Source: Paracoccus sp. N5 (GTDB taxonomy: Bacteria; Pseudomonadota; Alphaproteobacteria; Rhodobacterales; Rhodobacteraceae). From it: a stretch of DNA of 64,000 bases. Both the position numbers and the translations under genes were made by a program. How positions within the stretch are numbered: the first letter of the stretch is position 1; each line of letters starts with the position of its first letter. The notes under the pieces are model-generated. The model was not told the origin of the DNA. It saw only the letters and a list, made by a program, of their open reading frames with translations, and did not search any database. The stretch is from the NCBI RefSeq assembly GCF_000371965.1, contig NZ_AQUO01000001.1, positions 2,736,001-2,800,000 on the forward strand, written 5' to 3'. Positions 38,062-47,656 of this stretch are shown in pieces.

Positions 38062-38559
38062 TCAGGATTCCGCGAGGCCGGAGCCGTCCTCCGCGCCATC
38101 CGCGGCGCCAAGGCCAAGCGCCTCCAGCGCCGCCTGGCGCGCCATGGCCGAATCGCGGTCGTTGATGCCCAGAAGGCCCGCGACCAGCCGCACCAGCGAT
38201 TCCTCGTCCGGGCTGCGCCGGCCGTCGGCATAGGCCACCTCCCACATGGCGCCGATGATGGCATGGCGGTCGTCGAGGTCGATGCGGTCCTTGATCGTGC
38301 GAGTGAAGCGCACGGTGTCCGGGGCCTCGGCCTCGATCATCTCGGCGGCGGCGCGGCGTTCGACGGCTTGGGCGGCCGACAGGCCGTGGCGGCGGGCCAG
38401 GATCTGGTCGATGCGCTGCTGTTCGGCCGCGCCATAGCGGTCGTCGGCGCGGGCGAGCCGGACCAGAAGCGCCGCGACCGCCACCTCGGCGTCATGGCCG
38501 TTCAGGCGGCTGCCATCGAGGTCATCGGTGAAAAGTCTGCTGAGAAGATTGCGAAACAT
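38062..38559 (-). CDS. TerB-family (tellurite-resistance TerB-like) protein
   Basis: A 165-residue helical protein beginning MFRNLLSRLFTDD. Two TerB-like metal-binding half-repeats are visible: VAALLVRLARADDRYGAAEQQ and IGAMWEVAYADGRRSPDEESLVRLVAGLLG, each with the Asp-Gly/Asp-rich DxxxxxEE pattern. The function of stand-alone TerB proteins is poorly known; it need not involve tellurite. It precedes the ABC operon by 123 bases in the same direction. Confidence 0.8.
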   Translation of the reverse strand: MFRNLLSRLFTDDLDGSRLNGHDAEVAVAALLVRLARADDRYGAAEQQRIDQILARRHGLSAAQAVERRAAAEMIEAEAPDTVRFTRTIKDRIDLDDRHAIIGAMWEVAYADGRRSPDEESLVRLVAGLLGINDRDSAMARQAALEALGLGAADGAEDGSGLAES

Positions 38560-38611
38560 GGGACGATGATAGGGCATTTTTTATGAAGAACAACAAGTTT
38601 GAAGGAAATTG

Positions 38612-38908
38612 TCAGGCAGCTTCCCAGCCCTCGACGATGGCGAGGTCCGCCAGGGCGCAGGGCAGGCGCAGAGCCAGGGCGGCGCGGTATTCCGGACTGT
38701 CATAGCAGGCGCGGGCGGCAGCGAGATCGGGGAACTCGATCACCACGCTGCGCGGGCGCAGGCTGCCCTCGACCACGTCCTGGGCGCCGCCGCGCACCAG
38801 GAAGCGGCCGCCATGCGCCGCGAAGGCCGCGGCATTGGCCTGGCGATAGGCCTCATAGGCCAGCGGGTCGTCGACCGTGACGTGACCGATCCAATAGGCT
38901 TTCGGCAT
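38612..38908 (-). CDS. DUF1330-family protein
   Basis: A 98-residue ferredoxin-like protein. The start MPKAYWIGHVTVDDPLAY, the FLVRGG strand, the VVIEFPDLAAARACYDSPEY segment and the length fit DUF1330, a dimeric alpha-beta barrel family without an assigned activity. The upstream open frame adds residues without family similarity, so 38908 is used. Confidence 0.85.
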   Translation of the reverse strand: MPKAYWIGHVTVDDPLAYEAYRQANAAAFAAHGGRFLVRGGAQDVVEGSLRPRSVVIEFPDLAAARACYDSPEYRAALALRLPCALADLAIVEGWEAA

Positions 38909-38980
38909 GCGACTTCCCCTTGCGTTGCCCATGGCGCGATGTTGCGCCGCAGGGCCGCGACCGCAAGGGGGTTTCTTGGT

Positions 38981-39889
38981 TCAATACCGCTGCGGCACGT
39001 AAAGTTCGTGCGGCAGAACATCGCGTTCGTAATCGGGATTGAAGACCCGGTCCGGCAGGTGGACCTCTTCATGGGGCACGTCGCCATAGGGGATCTGGCT
39101 CAGCAGATGCGCCATGCAGTTCAGCCGGGCCCGCTTCTTGTCGTTGCCGGGCACGATATACCAAGGCGCCTCGGGGATGTTGGTGCGCTCCAGCATGTCC
39201 TCCTTGGCCTTGGTGTAATCCTCCCAGCGCACGCGGGATTGCAGGTCCATCGGCGACAGCTTCCACTGTTTCAGCGGGTCGTGGATGCGCATCAGGAAGC
39301 GCATCTGCTGTTCCTCGTCGGTGATCGAGAACCAGTATTTCACCAGCCGGATGCCCGAGCGCACCAGCATGCGCTCGAATTCGGGCACGTCGTTGAAGAA
39401 CTGTTCGACCTGGTCCTCGGTGGCAAAGCCCATGACCCGCTCGACCCCGGCGCGGTTGTACCAGCTGCGGTCGAAGAGCACGATCTCGCCCCCGGCCGGC
39501 AGGTGCGGCACGTAGCGCTGGAAATACCATTGCGTCTTTTCGCGGTCCGAGGGCGCGGGCAGCGCCACGACCCGGGCCACGCGCGGGTTCAGCCGCTGGG
39601 TGATGCGCTTGATCGCGCCGCCCTTGCCGGCGCTGTCGCGGCCCTCGAACAGGACCACGACCTTCTCCTTGTGATAGGCGACCCAGTCCTGCAGCCGGAT
39701 CAGCTCCGATTGCAGCCGCAGGAGCTCGCGGAAGTAGTCGGCGCGCGGCATCTGCTCGGGATGCGTCTCGCGGTAGATGCGGGCGATTTCCTGCGACAGG
39801 ACCGCGTCTTCCAGCTCGATCTCGTAATCCTCGTCGAGCGTGTCCTGAAGCTCGGCCTCGAGCCAGTCCTTGGGGGAATCGTCCTGCAT
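38981..39889 (-). CDS. ppk2: Polyphosphate kinase 2
   Basis: A 302-residue PPK2-family nucleotide kinase that uses polyphosphate to phosphorylate nucleoside diphosphates (or monophosphates). Walker A FEGRDSAGKGGAIKR, the segment DREKTQWYFQRYVPHLP, Walker B LFDRSWYNRAGVE and lid residues near KLSPMDLQSRVRWEDYTKAK are all present. A single PPK2 domain of this length suggests class I, making GTP or ATP. The start at 39889 has AGGAG upstream. Acts in energy and stress metabolism. Confidence 0.93.
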   Translation of the reverse strand: MQDDSPKDWLEAELQDTLDEDYEIELEDAVLSQEIARIYRETHPEQMPRADYFRELLRLQSELIRLQDWVAYHKEKVVVLFEGRDSAGKGGAIKRITQRLNPRVARVVALPAPSDREKTQWYFQRYVPHLPAGGEIVLFDRSWYNRAGVERVMGFATEDQVEQFFNDVPEFERMLVRSGIRLVKYWFSITDEEQQMRFLMRIHDPLKQWKLSPMDLQSRVRWEDYTKAKEDMLERTNIPEAPWYIVPGNDKKRARLNCMAHLLSQIPYGDVPHEEVHLPDRVFNPDYERDVLPHELYVPQRY

Positions 39890-39951
39890 CGCATTCTCCT
39901 GCTGCCTTGGGCGCGGTGTAGCCGCGGAATGTGACAGTCCGGTGTCTTGTT

Positions 39952-40416
39952 TCAGAACAGCCCGGCGCAGGCCCGGATCACGCCGAAGGCGAAGCCGCCG
40001 CCGCTGGCCTCGGCCACGGTGCCGCACCAGCGCCCGTCGCCGGAAAACAGGCTCTTGCTGCCCCTGGGGCGATAGGCGACGCGCTTGCCGGTCAGGGTGA
40101 AGAGGTTCAGCGTGCCGGCGCCGTTCGGGGCGTAATAGCCGACCGCCGTGCCGTCCGCGGTGAAGATCACCCGCTTTTCGTTTTCCGGGTTCCGCGGCGA
40201 ATTGGCGAAGCTGGCGCCGCTGTTGGCCGAGCTTGCGGCCGAGTTCGCTGCCGCATGGGGCGAATTCGCCTGGCGCGAGGGCTGGTTCTGCGGCGCGCCG
40301 GGGCCCAGGTCGAAGGGCAGCCTGGTCTGGTCCAGCAGGAACAGCGGCGCATCGGCCAGGGCGGGCCCGGCGGCGAGGGTCAGGATCAGGGCAAGGGGTT
40401 TCTGGATCAGGCGCAT
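39952..40416 (-). CDS. Exported protein with Asn/Ser/Ala-rich segment
   Basis: A 154-residue protein with a clear signal peptide (LALILTLAAGPALA). Residues about 45-80 are low complexity with the residue pairs ANS recurring (ANSPHAAANSAASSANS), then a globular-looking C-terminal part (RVIFTADGTAVGYYAPNG, GSKSLFSGDGRWCGTVAE, two cysteines). No family recognised. It could be a periplasmic or surface protein. Confidence 0.65.
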   Translation of the reverse strand: MRLIQKPLALILTLAAGPALADAPLFLLDQTRLPFDLGPGAPQNQPSRQANSPHAAANSAASSANSGASFANSPRNPENEKRVIFTADGTAVGYYAPNGAGTLNLFTLTGKRVAYRPRGSKSLFSGDGRWCGTVAEASGGGFAFGVIRACAGLF

Positions 40417-40525
40417 GGTCGGCTCCGTCTGCTGCGCCGATTGTGCGACAGGGGCGGACGGAAGGACAGGGGGGATGCGCGTGACGTTGCCGGCCGGTGG
40501 GAATGTCGCCTTGAGCCGATGGCTG

Positions 40526-41398
40526 TCAGGACGACGACAGCAGGATCACCCCCGCGACCAGCACCCCGCAACCGGCCAGACGCCACGGGCCCACCGCCTC
40601 GCGCAGGATCAGCATTCCCATCAGCGCGCCCACCATCATGGACATTTCGCGCATCGGAGCCACCAGGCTCAGCGGTGCGCCGCCCGTCAGGGCCGCCAGC
40701 ACGAGGATGTAGGACAGCGGTTGCAGCACGCCCACGCCGATCGCGGTGCGCCAATGGCCCCGCATCGCCGCGACGGCGCGGCGGCGGTCGGCAAGGACCA
40801 GCGGCAGCAGCAGGAAGATGCGCAGCAGGTTGGTGAACCAGTCCAGCACCACCGGCGCGATGCCAAGCGCCTTGACCGCATAGGCATCGACCACGGTGTA
40901 GCTGGCGATCAGCCCGCCGGTCGTCACGCCCCAGCGGACGCCGGCCTGGCCCCCGGGCCGGGTGAAGGCAGCCAGCTTGCCCTGGGTCGCGATCAGCAGG
41001 ATGCCGGCGACGACCAGCGCCAGGCCAAGCAGGCCCATGCCGGTCGGCGTCTCGCCCAGGATCAGGAAGGCCCCGATCGAGGACAGCATCGGCCCGGTTC
41101 CCCGCGCCACCGGATAGACCACCGACAGGTCGGCCACCCGATAGCCGTGTTGCAGGCACAGGCTGTAGCCCAGGTGGATCAGCCCGCTGAGCAGGACGAA
41201 GCCCAGCTCGATCCGGCCCCAGCCCATGCCGCCCTGCGCCAGCAGCCAGACCACCCAGGGCGCATAGGTGATGCAGGAGATGATGCTGTAGGCCAGGATG
41301 AAGGCCGGCCCGGCCGGGGCGGCGCGCTTGGCCAGCAGGTTCCAGCTGGCGTGGATGAAGGATGCGAGAACGACGAGCAGAGCCGAGGCAAGCGTCAT
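40526..41398 (-). CDS. EamA/DMT-superfamily transporter
   Basis: A 290-residue membrane protein with about ten hydrophobic helices in two EamA repeats (ASFIHASWNLLAKRA near the start; YTVVDAYAVKALGIAPVV at the middle). DMT proteins export small metabolites or polar compounds. The leader contains a ykkC/guanidine-I-like RNA, so this transporter may be induced by guanidine or a related ligand. SD: GGGGG five bases before the ATG, in a region that can pair with the aptamer end (see the riboswitch entry). Confidence 0.85.
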   Translation of the reverse strand: MTLASALLVVLASFIHASWNLLAKRAAPAGPAFILAYSIISCITYAPWVVWLLAQGGMGWGRIELGFVLLSGLIHLGYSLCLQHGYRVADLSVVYPVARGTGPMLSSIGAFLILGETPTGMGLLGLALVVAGILLIATQGKLAAFTRPGGQAGVRWGVTTGGLIASYTVVDAYAVKALGIAPVVLDWFTNLLRIFLLLPLVLADRRRAVAAMRGHWRTAIGVGVLQPLSYILVLAALTGGAPLSLVAPMREMSMMVGALMGMLILREAVGPWRLAGCGVLVAGVILLSSS

Positions 41399-41434
41399 GG
41401 AGACCCCCTTGTGCGCCGGGATGGCGCGGTTGAT

Positions 41435-41545
41435 CTCGACGTCTCCTCCCCTGGGCTTTTGTCCCTTGGGTGCAGCCGGGAACGCCCCGGTCTCTGCAAC
41501 GCTCGGTCCTGCGGCGGATCGCCCGGAACCCTAGTTGCCACTCGG
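41435..41545 (-). promoter_or_regulatory. ykkC-class (guanidine-I-like) riboswitch upstream of the EamA gene
   Basis: Read on the minus strand: CTAGGGTTCCG (41534-41524), then AGGACCGAGCG, a GC-rich arm, and the 3' block AAGGGACAAAAGCCCAGGGG (to about 41445). The 5' motif and the AAAAGCCC block are the most diagnostic parts of the ykkC-yxkD family. The 3' end GGAGAC is complementary to GTCTCC immediately before the EamA ATG, so ligand-dependent translation control is plausible. The subtype (guanidine, ppGpp, PRPP or nucleotide) cannot be settled by eye. Confidence 0.75.
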
Positions 41546-41638
41546 TCGATGTCGTGATCCTAGCCGGTATCGGACAGCGGCCTCAAGGGCCGACCGTCCG
41601 CCTTGCCTCCGCATGGCGGCAAGTGCGCCCCTTTCTCC

Positions 41639-43282
41639 TTAAACCAGCCGCTCGTTTTCCATCGCGGCGCGGACGAAGCCCGCGAACAGCGGCGCCGGCT
41701 CGAAGGGCTTGGACTTCAGTTCGGGATGCGATTGCACGCCGATGAACCAGGGATGGTCGCGGTATTCCACCACCTCGGGCAGCCGGCCGTCCGGCGACAT
41801 GCCCGAAAACGACAGGCCCGCCGATTCCAGCTGGTCGCGATACTTGGCATCGACCTCGTAGCGGTGGCGGTGGCGGTCCTCGATCTCCAGCGCGCCGCCA
41901 TAGACCTCGGAAATGCGCGACCCCGGCGCCAGCACGGCGGTATAGGCCCCGAGCCGCATGGTGCCGCCCTTGTCGTCCGTCAGCTTGCGTTGCACGGTGT
42001 AATTGCCCTGCACCCATTCCTTGAGGTGATAGACCACCGGGGTAAAGCGGGTCTCGCCGGCCTCGTGGTCGAATTCCTCGGAACCGGCGTCGGGCATGTC
42101 GGCAAGGTTCCTTGCCGCCTCGATCACCGCCATCTGCATGCCCAGGCAGATGCCCAGATAGGGCACCTTCTTTTCGCGCGCATAGCGGGCGGCGGCGACC
42201 ATGCCCTCGGTGCCGCGCTCGCCGAAGCCGCCGGGCACGATGATGCCGTTGTAGCCGTCCAGCAGATGCGCGCCTTCGCCTTCCAGTTTCTCGCTGTCCA
42301 CCCAGTCGGCCTTGACGCGGACGCGGTTCGCCATGCCGCCATGGGTCAGCGCCTCGGCGATGGACTTATAGGCGTCCTCGAGCTGGGTATACTTGCCGAC
42401 CACGGCGATCTTGACCTGGCCCTCGGCATTCTCCAGCCGGTCCATCACATCCTCCCAGCGCGACATATCGGGGCGGGGCGCGGGGCTGATCTGGAAGGCG
42501 TCGAGCACCGCCTGGTCGAGGCCGGCGCGGTGATAGGCCAGCGGCGCCTCGTAGATCGACTTCAGGTCATAGGCCGGGATCACCGCATCGGGGCGGACGT
42601 TGCAGAACAGCGCGATCTTGGCACGTTCCTTTTCCGGGATCGGATGCTCGCTGCGGCAGACCAGAACGTCAGGCTGCAAGCCGATGGACCGCAGCTCCTT
42701 GACCGAGTGCTGCGTCGGCTTGGTCTTGAGCTCGCCCGAGGCGGCCAGATAAGGCAGCAAGGTCAGGTGCATGAAGATGCAGCGCCCGCGCGGGCGGTCC
42801 TGCGCGAATTGCCGGATCGCCTCGAAGAAGGGCAGGCCCTCGATGTCGCCGACGGTGCCGCCGATCTCGCAGAGCATGAAATCGACCTCGTCCTCGCCCA
42901 CGGCCAGGAAGTCCTTGATCTCGTTGGTGACGTGCGGGATGACCTGGATGGTCTTGCCCAGATAGGCGCCGCGGCGCTCCTTCTCCAGCACGTTGGAATA
43001 GATCCGGCCCGAGGAAACGCTGTCGGTCTTGCGGGCCGAGACGCCGGTGAAGCGTTCGTAATGGCCCAGGTCCAGGTCGGTTTCCGCGCCGTCGTCGGTG
43101 ACGAAGACCTCGCCATGTTCGAAGGGGCTCATCGTGCCGGGGTCGACGTTCAGATAGGGGTCCAGCTTGCGCAGCCGGACGGTATAGCCGCGCGCCTGCA
43201 GCAAGGCCCCCAGCGCCGCCGAGGCAAGCCCCTTGCCCAGCGAAGAAACAACGCCGCCGGTGATGAAGATGTAGCGCGCCAT
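41639..43282 (-). CDS. pyrG: CTP synthase
   Basis: A 547-residue enzyme forming CTP from UTP with glutamine or ammonia. Synthetase domain: [18 protein letters not shown] (P-loop), [20 protein letters not shown], and the [16 protein letters not shown] region. The C-terminal class I glutaminase has the nucleophile in YLGICLGMQ, plus SHPE His-Glu. Normal length. The secG gene lies 149 bases upstream in the same orientation, the usual alphaproteobacterial pairing. Confidence 0.96.
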   Translation of the reverse strand: MARYIFITGGVVSSLGKGLASAALGALLQARGYTVRLRKLDPYLNVDPGTMSPFEHGEVFVTDDGAETDLDLGHYERFTGVSARKTDSVSSGRIYSNVLEKERRGAYLGKTIQVIPHVTNEIKDFLAVGEDEVDFMLCEIGGTVGDIEGLPFFEAIRQFAQDRPRGRCIFMHLTLLPYLAASGELKTKPTQHSVKELRSIGLQPDVLVCRSEHPIPEKERAKIALFCNVRPDAVIPAYDLKSIYEAPLAYHRAGLDQAVLDAFQISPAPRPDMSRWEDVMDRLENAEGQVKIAVVGKYTQLEDAYKSIAEALTHGGMANRVRVKADWVDSEKLEGEGAHLLDGYNGIIVPGGFGERGTEGMVAAARYAREKKVPYLGICLGMQMAVIEAARNLADMPDAGSEEFDHEAGETRFTPVVYHLKEWVQGNYTVQRKLTDDKGGTMRLGAYTAVLAPGSRISEVYGGALEIEDRHRHRYEVDAKYRDQLESAGLSFSGMSPDGRLPEVVEYRDHPWFIGVQSHPELKSKPFEPAPLFAGFVRAAMENERLV

Positions 43283-43401
43283 GGAGGGGCCCCCGTGAGT
43301 GAATTCAAATAGAAAATCGCGGCCCGAATCTGGGCGGCATCACGGGACTCGAGATATAACCGGATTGTCCCGCAGCCGCAACGGACCGCCATGTGTTGTA
43401 A

Positions 43402-43420
43402 GGGGCGCCGAGAGCGCCCC
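43402..43420 (-). terminator. Possible terminator downstream of secG
   Basis: Minus strand GGGGCGC-TCTCG-GCGCCCC gives a seven-base-pair GC stem before TTACAAC. The T tract is weak, so read-through into pyrG is likely. Confidence 0.4.
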
Positions 43421-43431
43421 AAGGTCTGGTG

Positions 43432-43971
43432 TCAGTTCTGGCCCGGGGCCGGTGCCGTCGGGCCGGCCGGCTCGGCCGGGGTCTCGGCCGCCGGCTGGGT
43501 CGCGGGCGCGCTGCCGCTTTCGGCCGGGGCCGGCGCGGCCGGGGTGTCGGCCGGGGCTGCCGGCACTTCCGTCGCCGGGGCCTGCGTCGCGGGCGCGGGC
43601 GGCGTCACCGGCTGGCCCGAGCCGGGCACCACGGGCTGGCCGGCGCCGGGCGGCGGCGCATAGTCGCCGATGCCGGGGATATTGGTCGCGGGCTGTTCCT
43701 GGCTCGCGCCGCCCAGGTCCAGCTGGTCGACGATCGAGCCGCTGGAGGCGTTGCGCGCCGCGATGATGGTCAGCGTCATCGAGGTGATGAGAAAGCCGAT
43801 GGCAAAGATCCAGGTCGCCCGCGACAGCGCGTTCGCTGCCTGCCGGCCGGTCATGACCCCGCCTCCGCCGCCGCCCATGCCAAGGCCGCCGCCCTCGGAC
43901 CGCTGCAAAAGCACCACGCCGATCAGCAGCACGGCAAGGATCAGATGCACGGTCAGGATGATGTTTTCCAC
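43432..43971 (-). CDS. secG: Preprotein translocase subunit SecG
   Basis: Auxiliary subunit of the SecYEG translocon. The family core is two hydrophobic helices around [34 protein letters not shown] and [21 protein letters not shown] long Pro/Ala/Thr-rich tail of about 90 residues follows, which makes the protein (179 residues) much longer than the usual 75-120. The start is taken at the GTG at 43971 because AAAGG precedes it; an ATG at 43986 is in frame but has no ribosome site. The tail is in the same low-complexity style as that of HflC. Confidence 0.88.
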   Translation of the reverse strand: MENIILTVHLILAVLLIGVVLLQRSEGGGLGMGGGGGGVMTGRQAANALSRATWIFAIGFLITSMTLTIIAARNASSGSIVDQLDLGGASQEQPATNIPGIGDYAPPPGAGQPVVPGSGQPVTPPAPATQAPATEVPAAPADTPAAPAPAESGSAPATQPAAETPAEPAGPTAPAPGQN

Positions 43972-44040
43972 CACGGGGCCTTTCATTCAGCGACGCGCCT
44001 ATCTAGTCACCAAGGTCGGGATTGGCAAGCGGGGGCGGGC

Positions 44041-45474
44041 ATGGGCGCGCTGATGATCCAGGGGACCGGCTCGAACGTCGGCAAGTCGCTTCTGGTGGCG
44101 GGGCTGTGCCGGGCGGCGCGGCGGCGCGGCATCAGCGTGGCGCCCTTCAAGCCGCAGAATATGTCGAACAATGCCGCGGTCACGGCGGATGGCGGCGAGA
44201 TCGGCCGTGCCCAGGCCTTGCAGGCGCGCGCGGCTGGGCTGGAGCCCTCGGTGCACATGAACCCGGTGCTGTTGAAGCCCGAGACCGATCGCGCCGCGCA
44301 GGTGGTGGTGCAGGGCCGCGCCGTGGCCCGGGCGGCGGCCGCCGACTATGGCGCGCTGAAGGCGCAGCTGATGGGCGCGGTGCTGGACAGCTATGGTCGG
44401 CTGCGGGCCAGCCACGACCTGGTGCTGGTCGAGGGCGCGGGTTCGCCGGCCGAGGTCAACCTGCGCGCCCGCGACATCGCCAACATGGGCTTTGCCCGCG
44501 CGGCCGGGGTGCCGGTGGTGCTGGCCGGCGACATCGACCGCGGCGGGGTGATCGCGCAGATCGTCGGCACGCAGGCGGTGATCGACGCACAGGATGCGGC
44601 CATGATCCGCGGCTTCATCATCAACCGCTTCCGCGGCGATCCGGCGCTGTTCGACGCCGGCCGCGCCTTCATCGCGCAGCGCACCGGCTGGCCCGACCTG
44701 GGGCTGGTGCCCTGGTTCGCCGATGCCGCGCGGCTGCCGGCCGAGGATGCGGTGGACCTGCGACGCGCCTCGGGGATAGGCGGCTTGCATGTCGCCTGTC
44801 CGATGCTGTCCCGGATCGCGAATTTCGACGATCTCGACCCGCTCGCGGCCGAGCCCGAGGTGCGCCTGACCATGGTGGCGCCGGGCCGGCCGCTGCCCGG
44901 CGATGCCAATGTGGTGATCCTGCCCGGCTCGAAATCGACACGGGGCGACCTGGCCTTTCTGCGCGAACAGGGCTGGGACGTGGACCTAGCGGCGCATGTC
45001 CGGCGCGGTGGCCATGTGCTGGGGATCTGCGGCGGCTACCAGATGCTCGGGCAATGGATCCACGACCCCGAGGGTCATGACGGCGCGCCCGGCAGCACCG
45101 AGGGGCTGGGGCTCTTGCAGGTCGAGACCCGCATGGCGCCCGACAAGCGCCTGACCCGGGTCGAGGGCCACGCGCTCGGCCAGCCCATCGCGGGATATGA
45201 AATCCATATGGGCCGCAGCGCGGGCCCGGACTGCGCCCGGCCCTTCGCGCATATCCCGCAGCCCGACGGCGCCGCCAGCCCGGACGGCCGCATCGCCGGC
45301 ACCTATCTGCACGGGCTCTTTGCCGAGGACGGCTTCCGCGCCGCCTGGCTCGGCCGTTTCGGCCGGCAATCGGCGCTGGATTACGGCGCGGGCGTCGAGA
45401 CGGTGCTCGACCGTCTCGCCGACCATCTAGAAACCCATCTTGCCATCGACCGGCTGCTGGCGCTGGCGCGCTAG
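44041..45474 (+). CDS. cobQ: Cobyric acid synthase CobQ
   Basis: Amidates the b, d, e and g side chains of adenosylcobyrinate a,c-diamide in cobalamin synthesis. The 477 residues comprise an N-terminal P-loop domain ([53 protein letters not shown]) and a C-terminal GATase-1 domain with nucleophile in [16 protein letters not shown] at 44041; open frame further upstream is shadow of secG. Its TAG lies within the CTAG shared with the convergent SDR gene. Provides the cofactor for the mutase at 17.2-19.3 kb. Confidence 0.95.
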   Translation: MGALMIQGTGSNVGKSLLVAGLCRAARRRGISVAPFKPQNMSNNAAVTADGGEIGRAQALQARAAGLEPSVHMNPVLLKPETDRAAQVVVQGRAVARAAAADYGALKAQLMGAVLDSYGRLRASHDLVLVEGAGSPAEVNLRARDIANMGFARAAGVPVVLAGDIDRGGVIAQIVGTQAVIDAQDAAMIRGFIINRFRGDPALFDAGRAFIAQRTGWPDLGLVPWFADAARLPAEDAVDLRRASGIGGLHVACPMLSRIANFDDLDPLAAEPEVRLTMVAPGRPLPGDANVVILPGSKSTRGDLAFLREQGWDVDLAAHVRRGGHVLGICGGYQMLGQWIHDPEGHDGAPGSTEGLGLLQVETRMAPDKRLTRVEGHALGQPIAGYEIHMGRSAGPDCARPFAHIPQPDGAASPDGRIAGTYLHGLFAEDGFRAAWLGRFGRQSALDYGAGVETVLDRLADHLETHLAIDRLLALAR

Positions 45475-46124
45475 AGCAGCGCGGCCAGGATCCGCTCGGC
45501 CTCGGCCTTGCACGGGGTCAGCCGGGCACGATCCTCGCCGGGAAAGAAGCGGGCGCGCAGCGCGGTGGGCATCGGCGCGGGTTCGGCGATGGCGACGCGG
45601 GGACCGATGCTCTCGTTCTCGGCCTGCCAGCTTTTCGCCAGGGCGATCTGCGCCGCCTTGGTGGCGCCGTAGCTGCCGAAGAATTTCTGCCCGGCCCGCG
45701 GATCGTCGAAGAACAGCGCGCCGCCCTTGCGCGCCCGCAGCAGGGGCTCGAAAAGCTGGATCAGCCCGCGCGTCGCGACCACGTTCAGATCGACCGATTT
45801 CTGGAAATCCTTGGCGTCGATATGCCCGGCCGGCGACAGCGGCGCGGCATGGATCGCGCAATGCGCCCAGAGATCCAGGCCGCCCCAGCGGCCCAGCACG
45901 GCCTGGGCCAGCTGCACCATGGCCTGTGGCTGGCCGACGTCCATCGGCGCCAGCGTGGCCGCGCCGCCGGCCTTGCGGATGCGGTCGTCCAGCTCTTCCA
46001 GCGCCCCGGTGGTGCGGGCCACGGCCAGCACATGCCAGCCGCGCCCGGCCAGGCTTTCCGCCAAAGCGGCCCCCAGGCCGCGCGAAGCGCCGGTGACCAG
46101 CGCGATCTTGTCATGCTCGCTCAT
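45471..46124 (-). CDS. Short-chain dehydrogenase/reductase
   Basis: A 217-residue SDR. The nucleotide loop is [14 protein letters not shown] and the catalytic YxxxK is in [14 protein letters not shown] near residue 160. The NAG motif is altered, with [14 protein letters not shown] in place of NNAG, so the fold is conserved but activity is less certain. Substrate unknown. The start at 46124 is the natural [12 protein letters not shown]. Confidence 0.82.
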   Translation of the reverse strand: MSEHDKIALVTGASRGLGAALAESLAGRGWHVLAVARTTGALEELDDRIRKAGGAATLAPMDVGQPQAMVQLAQAVLGRWGGLDLWAHCAIHAAPLSPAGHIDAKDFQKSVDLNVVATRGLIQLFEPLLRARKGGALFFDDPRAGQKFFGSYGATKAAQIALAKSWQAENESIGPRVAIAEPAPMPTALRARFFPGEDRARLTPCKAEAERILAALL

Positions 46125-46189
46125 GCCGGTGATGTCGCATCGCCGCAGGCCATGCGCAAGCCCCTGCCGTGTCGCAGGTAGCCTAGCCT

Positions 46190-46256
46190 CTCTTTTGTGG
46201 AAAAATATCCCGGGGTGAGGCCCGAAGGGGCGAGGGGCAGAGCCCCTTTCTTCCCA
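46190..46256 (-). repeat. Intergenic GGGGCTCTGCCCC hairpin with GGGATATTTTTCC element
   Basis: On the minus strand GGGGCTCTGCCCC is followed by CTCACCCCGGGATATTTTTC. The element between fabD and fabG at 58038-58096 (GGGGGCTCCGCCCCC then CCCCCGGGGTATTTGGAAAA) has the same layout, so both look like members of one short intergenic repeat family. Confidence 0.5.
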
Positions 46257-46289
46257 CGAAAAACGGCCCCGGATCGCTCCCGGGGCCGT
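46256..46289 (-). terminator. gltA intrinsic terminator
   Basis: Minus strand ACGGCCCCGG-GAGCGAT-CCGGGGCCGT forms a ten-base-pair stem followed by TTTT, about 20 bases past the gltA stop. Confidence 0.85.
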
Positions 46290-46309
46290 CGATGATGGCG
46301 GTGGCGGCT

Positions 46310-47602
46310 TCAGCGCGCGTCGAGCGGCTTGTAGTCGCGGCGGGGGGAGCCGATGTAGAGCTGGCGCGGCCGGCCGATCTTGTTCTGCGGATCGGCGATC
46401 ATCTCCTTCCACTGCGAGATCCAGCCGACGGTGCGCGACAGCGCGAAGATCGGCGTGAACATCGAGGTCGGGAAACCCATCGCTTCCAGGATGATGCCGG
46501 AATAGAAGTCCACGTTCGGATAGAGCTTCTTCGAGACGAAATACTCGTCCTCCAGCGCGATGCGCTCCAGCTCCTTGGCGACTTGCAGCGTCGGGTTGTT
46601 GTGCACGCCCAGAAGGTCCAGCACCTCGTCGGCCGATTCCTTCATCACCTTGGCGCGCGGGTCGAAGTTCTTGTAGACCCGGTGGCCGAAGCCCATCAGG
46701 CGGAACGGATCGTCCTTGTCCTTGGCGCGGGCGATGAATTCCGGGATGCGCTCGACGCTGCCGATCTCGCGCAGCATCTCCAGGCAGGCCTGGTTGGCGC
46801 CGCCATGCGCCGGCCCCCAGAGGCAGGCGATGCCGGCCGCGATGCAGGCGAAGGGATTGGCGCCCGAGGAACCGGCCAGCCGCACGGTCGAGGTCGAGGC
46901 GTTCTGCTCGTGATCGGCATGCAGGGTGAAGATGCGGTCCATGGCGCGCGACAGCGCCGGATCGACATGATAGGTCTCGGCCGGGACCGAGAAGCACATA
47001 TGCAGGAAATTGCTGGCATAATCCAGCTCGTTCCGCGGATAGACGAAGGGCTGGCCCAGCGAATATTTATAGGCCATGGCGGCGATGGTCGGCACCTTGG
47101 CGATCAGCCGGATCGAGGCGATCTCGCGCTGCATCGGGTCGTTGATGTCGATCGAGTCGTGATAGAAGGCCGACATCGCCCCGACCACGCCCACCATGGT
47201 CGCCATCGGGTGGCTGTCGCGACGGAAGCCGCGGAAGAAATAGTGCATCTGTTCATGCACCATGGTGTGGCGCGTGATGCGATTCTCGAAATCCGTCAGC
47301 TGGTCCTTGTTCGGCAGTTCGCCGTAAAGCAGCAGGTAGCAGACTTCCAGGTAATGCGACTGCGCCGCCAGCTGCTCGATCGGATAGCCGCGATACCACA
47401 GCTCGCCCTTGTCGCCATCGATATAGGTGATGGTCGAATCGCAGGACGCGGTGGACGTGAAGCCCGGGTCATAGGTAAAGACATCCGCCTGGCCATAGAG
47501 CTTGCGAATGTCCAGGACATCCGGCCCGGCCGTGGGCGAGAGGATCGGAAGCTCGAGCTCCTTTCCTTCGACGAGCAGCTTTGCGGATTTGCTTTCTGCC
47601 AT
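46310..47602 (-). CDS. gltA: Citrate synthase
   Basis: Condenses acetyl-CoA with oxaloacetate at the entry to the citric acid cycle. Catalytic residues lie in [15 protein letters not shown] (His), [13 protein letters not shown] (His) and [15 protein letters not shown] (Asp). The 430-residue length and the N-terminal [20 protein letters not shown] are typical of the type-II hexameric gammaproteobacterial/alphaproteobacterial form, normally inhibited by NADH. Lies 54 bases after gltX in the same direction. Confidence 0.97.
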   Translation of the reverse strand: MAESKSAKLLVEGKELELPILSPTAGPDVLDIRKLYGQADVFTYDPGFTSTASCDSTITYIDGDKGELWYRGYPIEQLAAQSHYLEVCYLLLYGELPNKDQLTDFENRITRHTMVHEQMHYFFRGFRRDSHPMATMVGVVGAMSAFYHDSIDINDPMQREIASIRLIAKVPTIAAMAYKYSLGQPFVYPRNELDYASNFLHMCFSVPAETYHVDPALSRAMDRIFTLHADHEQNASTSTVRLAGSSGANPFACIAAGIACLWGPAHGGANQACLEMLREIGSVERIPEFIARAKDKDDPFRLMGFGHRVYKNFDPRAKVMKESADEVLDLLGVHNNPTLQVAKELERIALEDEYFVSKKLYPNVDFYSGIILEAMGFPTSMFTPIFALSRTVGWISQWKEMIADPQNKIGRPRQLYIGSPRRDYKPLDAR

Positions 47603-47656
47603 TCCCTGTTCCTTTCACCTGTCTCCGGCAAGCCGCCGGGTGATGGGCGGCGGGCC

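Noticed and set aside
43987..44040. Cobalamin riboswitch before cobQ or before methylmalonyl-CoA mutase
   Set aside because: The leaders are too short and no B12-box sequence is visible.
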